NCBI RefSeq assembly: GCF_001758785.1
Contig: NZ_LROM01000131.1
Location: 1-64,000, forward strand
Reading direction: 5' to 3'
Length of the DNA stretch: 64,000 nucleotides
Source: Duganella phyllosphaerae
GTDB taxonomy: Bacteria > Pseudomonadota > Gammaproteobacteria > Burkholderiales > Burkholderiaceae_D
The first letter of the stretch is position 1; every line of letters begins with the position of its first letter. Of this stretch, positions 16,398-24,258 are shown in pieces. The notes beneath the pieces are model-generated. The model saw only the letters and a list, made by a program, of their open reading frames with translations, searched no databases and was not told the origin of the DNA. The position numbers were made by a program, and so were the translations under genes.

Positions 16398-17252
16398 ATG
16401 AGACTTGTGCGCTACGGCCGTCCCGGCAAAGAACAACCTGGCATGATCGACGACGAGGGCAAGCTGCGCTCGCTGGCCGCCGTCATCGACGATATCGACG
16501 CGGCGCAGCTGGCCCCCAAGGCACTGCGCAAGCTGGAAAAAATCGACCCGGCCACGCTGCCGCTGGTGCGCGGCAACCCGCGCTTCGGCGTGCCGGTCAA
16601 GCACGTCGGCAAGTTCGTCTGCATCGGCCTCAATTACTCTGACCACGCGGCAGAAGCGAAGATGCCGCTGCCGAAAGAACCGATCGTGTTCATGAAGGCC
16701 ATCACCGCGCTCACCGGCCCGGACGATCCGATCATGCTGCCCAAGGGGTCGAAAAAGACCGACTGGGAAGTGGAGCTGGGCATCATCATCGGCTCGCGCG
16801 CGCAGTACGTGACGGAAGAGGATGCGCTGAAATACGTGGCCGGCTACACGGTCGTCAACGATGTCTCCGAGCGCTCGTACCAGCTCGAACGCGGCCCGCA
16901 ATGGGACAAGGGCAAAGGTTGCGACAGCTTCGGCCCGGTCGGCCCTTGGCTGGTCACGCCGGAAAACATCGGCGACGTGCAAGACCTCGACCTGTACCTG
17001 GAAGTGAACGGCAAGCGCATGCAAACCGGTAACACGTCCACCATGATCTTCACGGTGGCGCAGATCGTCAGCTACCTGTCGAAATTCATGACGCTGGAAC
17101 CGGGCGACGTGATCGCCACCGGCACGCCGCCGGGCGTGGGCATGGGCCTGCCGAAACCGCGCTTCCTGAAAAAGGGCGACCAGGTTCGGCTGGGCATTCC
17201 CGGACTGGGCGAGCAGCAGCAGGAAGTGATCGACTGGCAGCCACGCAAGTAA
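16398..17252 (+). CDS. fumarylacetoacetate hydrolase family protein (ureidoglycolate lyase-like)
   Basis: Protein of 284 residues. It carries the FAH fold with metal-binding acidic residues in DWEVELGIIIGSRA and VNDVSERSYQ, and the closing EPGDVIATGTPPGVG (near residues 233-247). CIGLNYSDHAAEAKMPLPKEP is the substrate-loop signature of the group annotated as ureidoglycolate lyase or 2-hydroxyhepta-2,4-diene-1,7-dioate isomerase-like. The exact substrate is not determinable; C-C bond hydrolysis or decarboxylation of a beta-keto acid is likely. It stands alone, convergent with the aminotransferase gene nine bases away. Confidence 0.88.
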   Translation: MRLVRYGRPGKEQPGMIDDEGKLRSLAAVIDDIDAAQLAPKALRKLEKIDPATLPLVRGNPRFGVPVKHVGKFVCIGLNYSDHAAEAKMPLPKEPIVFMKAITALTGPDDPIMLPKGSKKTDWEVELGIIIGSRAQYVTEEDALKYVAGYTVVNDVSERSYQLERGPQWDKGKGCDSFGPVGPWLVTPENIGDVQDLDLYLEVNGKRMQTGNTSTMIFTVAQIVSYLSKFMTLEPGDVIATGTPPGVGMGLPKPRFLKKGDQVRLGIPGLGEQQQEVIDWQPRK

Positions 17253-17261
17253 TCACCGCTG

Positions 17262-18620
17262 TCAGCGCATGCTGGCCAGCGCCAGCGTGACCGCCCTGGT
17301 CAGCCGTTCGGTGATTTCGGCCAGGTCGGCGTCGCTGGCGATGAAGGGCGGCGCCAGCAGCACGTGGTCGCCGCGCACGCCGTCGATGGTGCCGCCCATC
17401 GGGTACACCATCAGCCCGCATGCCATGGCCTGCTGCTTGAGCGCCGCATGCAGTTTCAAGGCGGGATCGAACGGCTCCCTGGTGTCGCGGTCGCGCACCA
17501 GTTCCACCCCGATCAGCAGGCCCCGGCCACGGATGTCGCCCACGTGGGGATGGTGGCCCAGTGCCTCGCGCAGCTGCGTGCGCAGCACGGCGCCACGGCC
17601 GGTGACGGCGCCCAGCAGGTTGTCGCGCCGGATCACCTGCTGCACCGCCAGCGCGGCGGCGGCGGCCACCGGGTGGCCCATATACGTATGCCCATGCATG
17701 AACACGCCGCTGCCATCGCGCAGGCGGTCGATAATCGGCGTGCGCGCCAGCACCGCGCCGATTGGCTGGTAGCCGGCGCCCAGTCCTTTACCGAGGACCA
17801 CCAGGTCGGGCAGCACGCCTTCCTGCTCGAACGCGTACAGCGTGCCGGTGCGGCCCATGCCGCACATCACCTCGTCGGCGATCCACAGGATGCCGTACTT
17901 GTCGCACAGGCTGCGCACGCCGCGAAAGTAGCCGGGCGTGGGCGGCACGGCGCCGGCGGTGGCGCCCACCACGGTCTCGGCGCAAAAGCCGATGATGCGC
18001 GCCGGTCCGGTCTTGACGATGGTGTCTTCCAGCTCGCATAGCAGGGCGGCCGTGTAGTCTTCCACGCTCTGGCCGGGCGCGCGGTCGTGGTACTCGAAGC
18101 ACGGCGCCACGCGCGGCACGTCGATCAGCAGCGGTGCGAACGGCTTGCGGCGCCATTCGTTGCCGCCGATGGCCAGGGCACCGAGCGTATTGCCGTGGTA
18201 GCTCTGGCGGCGGGCGATGAACACGCTGCGCTGCTCCTCGCCGCTTTCCACAAAATACTGGCGCGCCAGCTTGAGCGCGGTCTCCATCGCCTCCGACCCG
18301 CCCGACACCAGGTACACGTGATCGAGGTCGCCCGGGGCGTCGTTGGCCAGCCGCGTGGCCAGTTCCTCGGCCGCCTCGCAGGTGAAAAAAGCCGTGTGGG
18401 CGTAGGCGTTGCGGTCGATCTGGGCGTGCATGGCAGCGAGCACCTCCGGATGCGCATGTCCCAGCGACGACACGGCGGCGCCGCCGCTGGCGTCGAGATA
18501 GCGTTTGCCGTCGCGGTCGTGCACGATCATGCCGGATGCCGATCCGACGACAGGCGGCATGTGGCGCAGGTTGCGGTGAATCAGGTGGCTGGGGTGATGG
18601 GCGGCGCTGGGGCGGTTCAT
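17262..18620 (-). CDS. class III (omega/GABA-type) PLP-dependent aminotransferase
   Basis: Protein of 452 residues. Features are DASGGAAVSSLGHAHPEV near the start, SGGSEAMETALKLARQY for phosphate binding, WIADEVMCGMGRTG with the PLP-contacting Asp, and VVLGKGLGAGYQPIGA with the Schiff-base Lys. Members transfer amino groups from beta-alanine, GABA, putrescine, omega-amino acids or similar donors. An ATG two codons upstream (18626) also exists, but AAAGG is properly spaced only for the chosen start. The gene is divergent from the carboxymuconolactone-decarboxylase-like gene, with 118 bases between them. Confidence 0.92.
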   Translation of the reverse strand: MNRPSAAHHPSHLIHRNLRHMPPVVGSASGMIVHDRDGKRYLDASGGAAVSSLGHAHPEVLAAMHAQIDRNAYAHTAFFTCEAAEELATRLANDAPGDLDHVYLVSGGSEAMETALKLARQYFVESGEEQRSVFIARRQSYHGNTLGALAIGGNEWRRKPFAPLLIDVPRVAPCFEYHDRAPGQSVEDYTAALLCELEDTIVKTGPARIIGFCAETVVGATAGAVPPTPGYFRGVRSLCDKYGILWIADEVMCGMGRTGTLYAFEQEGVLPDLVVLGKGLGAGYQPIGAVLARTPIIDRLRDGSGVFMHGHTYMGHPVAAAAALAVQQVIRRDNLLGAVTGRGAVLRTQLREALGHHPHVGDIRGRGLLIGVELVRDRDTREPFDPALKLHAALKQQAMACGLMVYPMGGTIDGVRGDHVLLAPPFIASDADLAEITERLTRAVTLALASMR

Positions 18621-18738
18621 GGACATCCTTTCTGGCAGGTGGGTTCTTGTGATTGCCAGCAGACAATATCGTCGTTCAGCTTGTCTTCTGTTGATCTATG
18701 CCGCACCATGCTCAGAAAACTTTACTAGGAGTAAGCAC

Positions 18739-19293
18739 ATGACCGATCGCCTGGGACCTATACCGTTCGCGCAGATGAGCGCCAGCCAGCAGGTAGCGGC
18801 GCAAGCGGTGATCGACGGCCCGCGCGGCGCGCTGTACGGGCCGTTCGTACCGTTGATACGCAGTCCCGAATTGATGTCGGCCGCCCAGCGCATGGGCGAA
18901 TACCTGCGCTACCGCAGCGCCCTCGGCACGCGCCTGACGGAACTGGCGATCCTGGTCACGGCGCGCCAGTGGAGCCAGCAAGTGGAATGGGCGATCCACG
19001 CCCCGATCGCGCGCGAATACGGCATCGCCGAGGCAACCATCGCCGCGATTGCCGAACGGCGCCAGCCGGTGGGACTGCCAGCCGACGAAGCGCTGGTGCT
19101 GGAATTTTGCCTGCAACTGCACCAGCAACAACGGGTGGACGACGCCACCTACGCCGCCGCACTGGCCGCCTTCGGCGAGCACGGCGTAGTGGACCTGATG
19201 GGCATCAACGGCTATTACACGTTCCTGGCGATGGTGATGAACGCGGCGCAGACGGCGGTGCCGGGGACGGATGCGCCGTTATTGCCGGATTGA
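18739..19293 (+). CDS. carboxymuconolactone decarboxylase family protein
   Basis: Protein of 184 residues, all-alpha. GPFVPLIRSPELMSAAQRMGEYLR and TRLTELAILVTARQWSQQVEWAIHAP are typical of the AhpD/CMD superfamily. The redox CxxC of AhpD is absent; the position is occupied by the QQVEWAIH segment with a candidate catalytic His, as in gamma-carboxymuconolactone decarboxylase relatives. AGGA stands eight bases before the ATG. The function is likely decarboxylation or ring handling of a small acid; the substrate is unknown. A candidate small RNA gene lies downstream. Confidence 0.87.
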   Translation: MTDRLGPIPFAQMSASQQVAAQAVIDGPRGALYGPFVPLIRSPELMSAAQRMGEYLRYRSALGTRLTELAILVTARQWSQQVEWAIHAPIAREYGIAEATIAAIAERRQPVGLPADEALVLEFCLQLHQQQRVDDATYAAALAAFGEHGVVDLMGINGYYTFLAMVMNAAQTAVPGTDAPLLPD

Positions 19294-19394
19294 AAAGAGC
19301 ATCCTAGCCAGAGCCAATTTACGGTCTGGCGGCCAGTGCGACCGTAACAACTTCCCATTGCCTCAGCCATTCAGCGGTTTCACTACAGCGGCTC

Positions 19395-19426
19395 TTGACC
19401 AGTCTGGTTGTGGATTCACGTATAAT
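19395..19426 (+). promoter_or_regulatory. candidate sigma-70 promoter for a small RNA
   Basis: A perfect TATAAT (19421-19426) lies 20 bases after TTGACC (19395-19400). The spacing is longer than the optimal 17, so strength is uncertain. No gene start follows until 19547, but a very stable terminator lies 60 bases downstream, which points to a short transcript. Confidence 0.45.
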
Positions 19427-19432
19427 TACACT

Positions 19433-19517
19433 GTGCTTTCTGGGACTTGTTGGCTTAGGCCTTCCCCCGGGAACAAGCGAGTTAGAATGGCCCACTTCGG
19501 TGGGCCATTCCCGTTTT
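19433..19517 (+). ncRNA. candidate small RNA of about 85 nt
   Basis: Bounded by the TATAAT box on the left and a Rho-independent terminator on the right. The 5' part can form a stem, CTTGTT (19446-19451) with AACAAG (19472-19477), enclosing a purine/C-rich loop. The 3' part is the terminator. No open reading frame or known RNA family is recognised. Start and end are estimates. Confidence 0.4.
19485..19517 (+). terminator. strong Rho-independent terminator
   Basis: GAATGGCCCAC (19485-19495), loop TTCG, GTGGGCCATTC (19500-19510): a perfect 11-bp stem closed by the extra-stable C(UUCG)G tetraloop, followed by CCGTTTTT and a second T run at about 19525-19531. It sits 30 bases before the serine hydrolase start and insulates that gene from upstream transcription. 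Confidence 0.85.
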
Positions 19518-19546
19518 TGGCCTTGTTTTTTAATTTCCCCTGCGCC

Positions 19547-20596
19547 ATGTCTGTCAATGTCGGTGGCCGTGTGGATGCCAGCTTAATGCATACCCCCTTG
19601 ATTCAGCATTTTCAATACCTGCAGTCCACACTCCCCGGCGACGGCCCCGGCTTCAGCGCCCTCGTGCTCGAGCACGGCGAAGTCACGTTCGAACTGCACC
19701 ACGGCCTGGCGTCGCTGGAACTGGGCGTGCCGCTCTCGGCGCGTTCGATGTATTACCTGGCGTCGGAATCGAAGCAGTTCACTGCTGCTGCCATCATGCA
19801 ACTGGTGCAGGCGGGCCGCATCGCGCTCGATGACGATGTGTGTGTACACTCGCCGGAACTGGCCGGCTTCGAACAGCCGTTTGCGCTGCGCAGCTTGCTC
19901 AATCACAGCAGCGGCATTCCCGATTATTTCCAGTTTCTGCAATGCCAGCCCGGCCGCCACGAGGCCGACTATTTCAGCAACCGCGAGATCATGGCGCTGA
20001 TCACCCGCATGGACCAGGTGGCGATGCCGACCGGCACCGCGCATCGTTACAGCAACAGCAATTACATCCTGCTCGCCGCCCTGGTCGAACGGCTGAGCGG
20101 ACAACCGTTGGCGCGCTACGTGAAGGAACAGCTGCTGCAGCCACTGGGCATGAAACACTCGGGCTTCGACGACGATCGCCAGAACGTGTTGCCACACCGC
20201 GTGTTCAGCTACGAGGAAGACGCGGCGCGCCCGTTCGGCTACAAGCAGCAGCTCGGCAACGCCAACACGGTCGGCGATGGCGGCATGGTTGCGAGCGTGG
20301 AGGAACTGGTGTTATGGGAGCGTGAGTGGCATCGCCAGTGGGCCGAGCCCGGCAGCGTGCTGCGCGCGATGCTCGAACCCTCGGCGTTGCAAGACGGTTC
20401 GATACCGGACTACCGCTGTGGACTGGAGTGGGTGCAGCACGATGGCCACGATGTGGTGTTCCACGGCGGCAGCCTGTGGGGTTTCAATACCATACTGCTG
20501 CGATTGCCGCAGCGGCAGCAGTCGGTGATCTTGCTGGCCAATACCGACCGCGTGGACCGGGACTGGCAGCAGCTCGTCGCCGCTGCCTTGGCGTAA
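19547..20596 (+). CDS. serine hydrolase, beta-lactamase class C/esterase family
   Basis: Protein of 349 residues. The SxxK nucleophile motif is SESK (Ser73, Lys76) in MYYLASESKQFTAAAI; YSN in HRYSNSNYILLAAL supplies the second motif Tyr, and HGG near residue 303 is the third. SLLNHSSGIPDY is a typical family segment. The family includes AmpC, DD-peptidases and esterases; without a clear signal peptide at the chosen start, an esterase-like cytoplasmic role is more likely than a periplasmic beta-lactamase. The frame is open upstream through the terminator region, which is not coding. Confidence 0.85.
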   Translation: MSVNVGGRVDASLMHTPLIQHFQYLQSTLPGDGPGFSALVLEHGEVTFELHHGLASLELGVPLSARSMYYLASESKQFTAAAIMQLVQAGRIALDDDVCVHSPELAGFEQPFALRSLLNHSSGIPDYFQFLQCQPGRHEADYFSNREIMALITRMDQVAMPTGTAHRYSNSNYILLAALVERLSGQPLARYVKEQLLQPLGMKHSGFDDDRQNVLPHRVFSYEEDAARPFGYKQQLGNANTVGDGGMVASVEELVLWEREWHRQWAEPGSVLRAMLEPSALQDGSIPDYRCGLEWVQHDGHDVVFHGGSLWGFNTILLRLPQRQQSVILLANTDRVDRDWQQLVAAALA

Positions 20597-20605
20597 CGAA
20601 GTCAA

Positions 20606-20726
20606 GGGGACCTCGAAAAACCGTAGCGAGCGGTTCGTTATCGTCGCGAGTAGCGGAAGCGTACGGCTGTACGCTGAGCAACGGAGCGGCGATAGCGGAT
20701 CGCGCAGTAGGTTTTTCGAGGTTCCC
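20606..20726. repeat. 121-bp palindromic repeat element, copy A
   Basis: Terminal inverted repeats of 17 bp, GGGGACCTCGAAAAACC (20606-20622) and GGTTTTTCGAGGTTCCC (20710-20726), differ at one base. The centre is a perfect stem AGCGTAC-GGCT-GTACGCT (20658-20675), and intermediate blocks such as TATCGTCGC and GCGGCGATA also pair, so the whole element folds as one imperfect hairpin. It matches copy B (40284-40404, reversed) at 120 of 121 positions by eye. It fills the gap between two convergent genes and abuts the stop codon of the carboxylesterase gene. Confidence 0.92.
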
Positions 20727-21392
20727 TTAAGCCAGCACGCGCTTGAGCCAGGCACTGATATCGTTGACCTCTTCCTGGCACAGCGAATGCTGCATCGGGT
20801 AGTCGTGCCATTCCACCTGGTAGCCCCACTGTTGCAGCAGGTCGCGCGAGGCGGTAGCGCGGGCCAGCGGGACGACCGGGTCCATGCGGCCGTGGGCCAT
20901 GAAGACCGGCGTGCCCAGGCTCTCCTGGGTGAACTCGGTGGTGGCCTTGGCGGCGATCGGCAGGTAGCCCGACAGGCACATCATGCCAGCCAGCTTTTCC
21001 TTCTGGCGCAGGCCGGTTTGCATGGTCATCGCGCTGCCTTGCGAGAAGCCGGCCAGGATGATCTTGTCGGCGCCGATGCCGCGTTCTTTTTCGCGTGCGA
21101 TCAGCGCTTCCACTTTTGCCTGCGAGGCGCGCAGGCCCGCTTCGTCTTCCTGGCGACCGAGGTCGGTGGCGACGATGTCGTACCACGAGCGCATCACGTA
21201 GCCGCCGTTGACGGTGACGGGCATGGTGTCGGCATTGGGGAAGATGAAGCGGATCGCCGGCAGGTCGCGCAGGTCCAGCTCCTGCAGCATCGGCACGAAG
21301 TCGTTGGCGTCGGCGCCCAGGCCGTGCATCCAGATGATGGCGACGGTGGGGTTGGCGCCGGTTTCTTTTTCAATGGTGTGTAGCAGGCTCAT
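20727..21392 (-). CDS. carboxylesterase/phospholipase family alpha/beta hydrolase
   Basis: Protein of 221 residues of the EstB/acyl-protein thioesterase-like family. The triad is readable: Ser117 in GFSQGSA, Asp in HGRMDPVVP (near 170) and His in PMQHSLC (near 202). IIWMHGLGADANDF forms the oxyanion hole. It cleaves carboxylic esters of small or medium acyl chains in the cytoplasm. GAGGA stands seven bases upstream of the chosen ATG; the longer open frame upstream is not supported. The stop codon adjoins repeat copy A. Confidence 0.93.
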   Translation of the reverse strand: MSLLHTIEKETGANPTVAIIWMHGLGADANDFVPMLQELDLRDLPAIRFIFPNADTMPVTVNGGYVMRSWYDIVATDLGRQEDEAGLRASQAKVEALIAREKERGIGADKIILAGFSQGSAMTMQTGLRQKEKLAGMMCLSGYLPIAAKATTEFTQESLGTPVFMAHGRMDPVVPLARATASRDLLQQWGYQVEWHDYPMQHSLCQEEVNDISAWLKRVLA

Positions 21393-21496
21393 AGGTTTCC
21401 TCGGAGTGGCGGTTGCGATGGAGGGGAGAACTGGCATCAGGAACAAGATGGCGGCGCGCGACAAAAAGCGGCGCCGCCTTGCCTGAACGGAAGGTT

Positions 21497-22114
21497 TCAC
21501 GCGGCCGGCGCGGGCCGGAGCGCCGATTTGGGACGAAACGCCTTGCAGACGACAGGATCGGTTTCCATGTACGGTCCGCCGATCAGGTCGATGCAATACG
21601 GCACGGCGGCAAAGATGCCGCCAGCGACCGTGTTGCCGTCGGCGTCTTTCAAGCCGCCCAGCGTTTCGGCAATCGCCTTGGGCTGGCCCGGCAGGTTCAT
21701 GATCAGCGCGGCGTGATCAAGCGTTTCGCGGATCACGGCAGTCTGGCGCGAGAGGATGGCGGTCGGCACGAAGTGCAGGCTGATCTGGCGCATCTGCTCG
21801 CCGAAGCCCGGCATTTCCTTGGTGCCCACGGCCACCGTGGCCTCGGGCGTGACATCGCGCCGCGCCGGGCCGGTGCCGCCGGTGGTCAGTACCAGGTGGC
21901 AGCGCGCGGTATCGACCAGCTCGATCAGCGTGGCTTCGATCTGGGCGCGCTCGTCGGCGATCAGTCGTGTTTCTACGCGGTACGGCGTGGTGATGGCGCG
22001 CGCCAGCCAGTCCTGCAGGGCGGGGATGCCCTGGTCCTGGTACACGCCGCCGCTGGCGCGGTCCGAGACCGACACCAGGCCGATCACCAGCATGGCTTCC
22101 ACGTTACTCGTCAT
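21497..22114 (-). CDS. mogA: molybdopterin adenylyltransferase
   Basis: Protein of 205 residues. It activates molybdopterin by adenylylation before molybdenum insertion in molybdenum cofactor synthesis. The MoaB/MogA signatures are present: TTGGTGPARRDVTPEA (near 90-105) and the late MNLPGQPKAIAETLGGL. The start at MTSNVEAML overlaps the end of darP by 11 bases; a second Met seven codons later (22093) is also possible. The overlap suggests coupled expression with darP. Confidence 0.93.
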   Translation of the reverse strand: MTSNVEAMLVIGLVSVSDRASGGVYQDQGIPALQDWLARAITTPYRVETRLIADERAQIEATLIELVDTARCHLVLTTGGTGPARRDVTPEATVAVGTKEMPGFGEQMRQISLHFVPTAILSRQTAVIRETLDHAALIMNLPGQPKAIAETLGGLKDADGNTVAGGIFAAVPYCIDLIGGPYMETDPVVCKAFRPKSALRPAPAA

Positions 22115-22703
22115 CTTCTTCGGTGTCGGCGTCGTCAACTTCGGCGGTGGCGTCTTTCTTCTTCTTGGCCTCGACCTGCTTGAGGATCTGGAAAATTTCG
22201 CGGTAGGCCTTCGGCGGCTTGTTCTCGGCCTGCTCCTTGCGGGCGTTGCGGATCAGGGTGCGCAGGTGCTGCGCGTCGAGTTCCGGGTTTTCCGACAGCA
22301 GCACGGTCAGGGCCTTGTCGTCTGCCAGCAGCTTGTCGCGGCGGCGTTCCAGCGCGTGCATGGCGGCGGTGTCTGACTTGGACGCGCCTTTCCAGCCATC
22401 GATGGTTTGCTGGATGGCGGCGATTTCCGCTTCGTCGAGGGTGCGCATCTTCTTACCGACGAACTGCATCTGGCGACGGCGGCCTTCGTGGTTGGTGATG
22501 GTCTGGCACTCGAGGATGGCGTCGCGCACATCTTCCGGCATCGGCACGCGTTTGACACGGTCGCGCGGCTCGGCCACCAGGGCTTCGCCCAGCTTTTGCA
22601 GGGCGTCGACCTGGCGTTTCATCTCGGATTTGGAAGGGCGCTCGTATTCCTGTTCGAATTCGGTCGAGCTGAAGCCGACGGCGCCGCGGTTTGGATTTAC
22701 CAT
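22104..22703 (-). CDS. darP: ribosome-associated protein DarP (YjgA, DUF615)
   Basis: Protein of 199 residues. DarP (YjgA) is a late 50S assembly factor that binds pre-50S particles near the peptidyl-transferase centre. Family features are KSEMKRQVDALQKLGEALV and RRRQMQFVGKKMR with helical basic sequence, and a highly acidic C-terminus rich in Asp and Glu that ends EEDDE. The start MVNPNRGAVGF is preferred over a longer upstream frame that runs into the divergent pmbA promoter. The divergent arrangement darP-pmbA is common in proteobacteria. Confidence 0.93.
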   Translation of the reverse strand: MVNPNRGAVGFSSTEFEQEYERPSKSEMKRQVDALQKLGEALVAEPRDRVKRVPMPEDVRDAILECQTITNHEGRRRQMQFVGKKMRTLDEAEIAAIQQTIDGWKGASKSDTAAMHALERRRDKLLADDKALTVLLSENPELDAQHLRTLIRNARKEQAENKPPKAYREIFQILKQVEAKKKKDATAEVDDADTEEDDE

Positions 22704-22797
22704 ATTATTAACTTTCGGTCCGGCGCGCAGCCGTCCCTGTAAACTGTGAACGACTGCTATGATACCCGGTTTAGTACCCGACCGACGAAAACCGCCC

Positions 22798-24162
22798 ATG
22801 TCCGATCCGCATTTCAGCCAGATGTTCAGCCACACGCAAGACCAGTTGCAACAGCTTGCACGCGACGTGCTCGGCTACGCAAAAGCGCAGGGCGGCACCG
22901 ATTGCGAGGTCGATTTCAGCGAGGGCAGCGGCCTGTCGGTCTCGGTGCGCAAGAACCGTATCGAAACCATCGAGCAAAACCGCGACAAGGGCATGGGCGT
23001 CACCGTCCACATCGGCCAGCGGCGCGGCAACGCCAGCACGTCCGATTTTTCCACCGCTGCCCTGAAAGCGACGGTGGAAGCGGCCTACAACATCGCCCGC
23101 TTTACCGCCGAGGACGATTGTGGCGGCCTGCCCGACGCCGACCTGCTGGAAATGTCACCGCCCGACCTGCAGCTGTTCTACCCATGGGACATCGACACCG
23201 CCGGCGCCGTGGAACTGGCCAAGCGCGCCGAAGCGGCCGCCTTTGCGGTCGATCCACGGGTGACCAACAGCGAGGGCGCGGGCGTGCACGCGCAGCAGTC
23301 GCATTTTGTCTCGGCCAATTCGCGCGGTTTCATGGGCGGCTACCCGTATTCGCGCCACACGGTGTCGATGGCGGCGATTGCCGGGCGTGGCGCCGGCATG
23401 CAGCGCGACGACTGGTACGTGTCGGTGCGCGATGCGGCGCGCATGGCCTCGCCCGAGGCGATCGGCCGTTACGCCGCCGAGCGCGCGCTGGCCAAGCTCC
23501 ATGCCCGCAGCCTCGCCACCCGTACCTGCCCGGTGCTGTTCGAGGCGCCGCTGGCCATTGGCCTCTTGGGCGCCTACGTGCAGGCCACGTCGGGCGGGGC
23601 GCTGTACCGCAAGTCGACCTTCTTTGTCGATTCGCTGGGCCAGCAGGTGCTGCCATCGCATGTGCAGATCCATGAAGACCCGCACGTGATCGGCGCGGTC
23701 GGTTCGGCGCCGTTCGACGACGAAGGCGTGAAAACGCGCGCGCGCGACGTGGTCAAGGATGGCGTGGTGCAGGGTTATTTCCTGTCCACGTACTCGGCGC
23801 GCAAGCTGGGCATGCAAACCACGGGCAACGCCGGCGGCTCGCACAACCTCACGCTCTCGTCGTCGCTGACGACGCCCGGCGACGATTTTCCCGCCATGCT
23901 GCGCAAGCTCGGCACCGGCCTGCTGGTCACCGAACTGATGGGGCAGGGCACCAACTACGTCACCGGCGACTACTCGCGTGGCGCCTCGGGCTTCTGGGTG
24001 GAAAATGGCGTGATCCAGTACCCGGTCGAGGAGATCACGATTGCCGGTAACATGAAAGACATGCTGGCGCAGATCGTGGCGGTGGGGGCGGATACCATGA
24101 TGCGCGGCACCAAGCAGACCGGCTCGATCCTGATCGAGAAGATGGTGGTGGGCGGGGCCTGA
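22798..24162 (+). CDS. pmbA: metalloprotease PmbA/TldE
   Basis: Protein of 454 residues. PmbA (TldE) pairs with TldD, which carries the metal site, to form a protease that matures peptides such as microcin B17 and degrades CcdA. Features are VSVRKNRIETIEQNRDKGMG, NSEGAGVHAQQSHFV, TGNAGGSHNLTL and LGTGLLVTELMGQGTN. The ATG lies in GCCCATGTCC with no strong Shine-Dalgarno. tldD is not in the window, as is usual. It is divergent from darP. Confidence 0.95.
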   Translation: MSDPHFSQMFSHTQDQLQQLARDVLGYAKAQGGTDCEVDFSEGSGLSVSVRKNRIETIEQNRDKGMGVTVHIGQRRGNASTSDFSTAALKATVEAAYNIARFTAEDDCGGLPDADLLEMSPPDLQLFYPWDIDTAGAVELAKRAEAAAFAVDPRVTNSEGAGVHAQQSHFVSANSRGFMGGYPYSRHTVSMAAIAGRGAGMQRDDWYVSVRDAARMASPEAIGRYAAERALAKLHARSLATRTCPVLFEAPLAIGLLGAYVQATSGGALYRKSTFFVDSLGQQVLPSHVQIHEDPHVIGAVGSAPFDDEGVKTRARDVVKDGVVQGYFLSTYSARKLGMQTTGNAGGSHNLTLSSSLTTPGDDFPAMLRKLGTGLLVTELMGQGTNYVTGDYSRGASGFWVENGVIQYPVEEITIAGNMKDMLAQIVAVGADTMMRGTKQTGSILIEKMVVGGA

Positions 24163-24189
24163 ACCCGTCTTCTTGAATTCGGCCAGGCC

Positions 24190-24217
24190 GGGGTCGGACC
24201 CGCTTGGGTCCGACCCC
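24190..24217. repeat. GGGGTCGGACCC palindrome, copy 1
   Basis: GGGGTCGGACCC (24190-24201), loop GCTT, GGGTCCGACCCC (24206-24217): a perfect 12-bp inverted repeat. The same unit occurs at 45405-45434. It lies between the convergent pmbA and lipoprotein genes, where it could act as a two-way terminator or mRNA-end stabiliser, though no T-tract follows. Confidence 0.9.
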
Positions 24218-24258
24218 ACGCGGTACGGCATGCGTATCGCTACCGGGTAGTGCGGGGT

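Noticed and set aside
15102..17024. A 640-codon minus-strand frame over the oxygenase and FAH genes
   Set aside because: The plus strand carries well-conserved catalytic motifs throughout; the antisense product has no recognisable domain and composition typical of a shadow frame.
19271..19546. N-terminal extension of the serine hydrolase frame
   Set aside because: It crosses a strong terminator hairpin and promoter-like box and lacks homologous sequence; the ATG at 19547 fits better.
20606..20726. Short reading frame within the 121-bp repeat (seen in both copies)
   Set aside because: The same peptide appears at both sites only because the DNA is duplicated; the element is a palindrome with no ribosome-binding site, so no coding role is supported.
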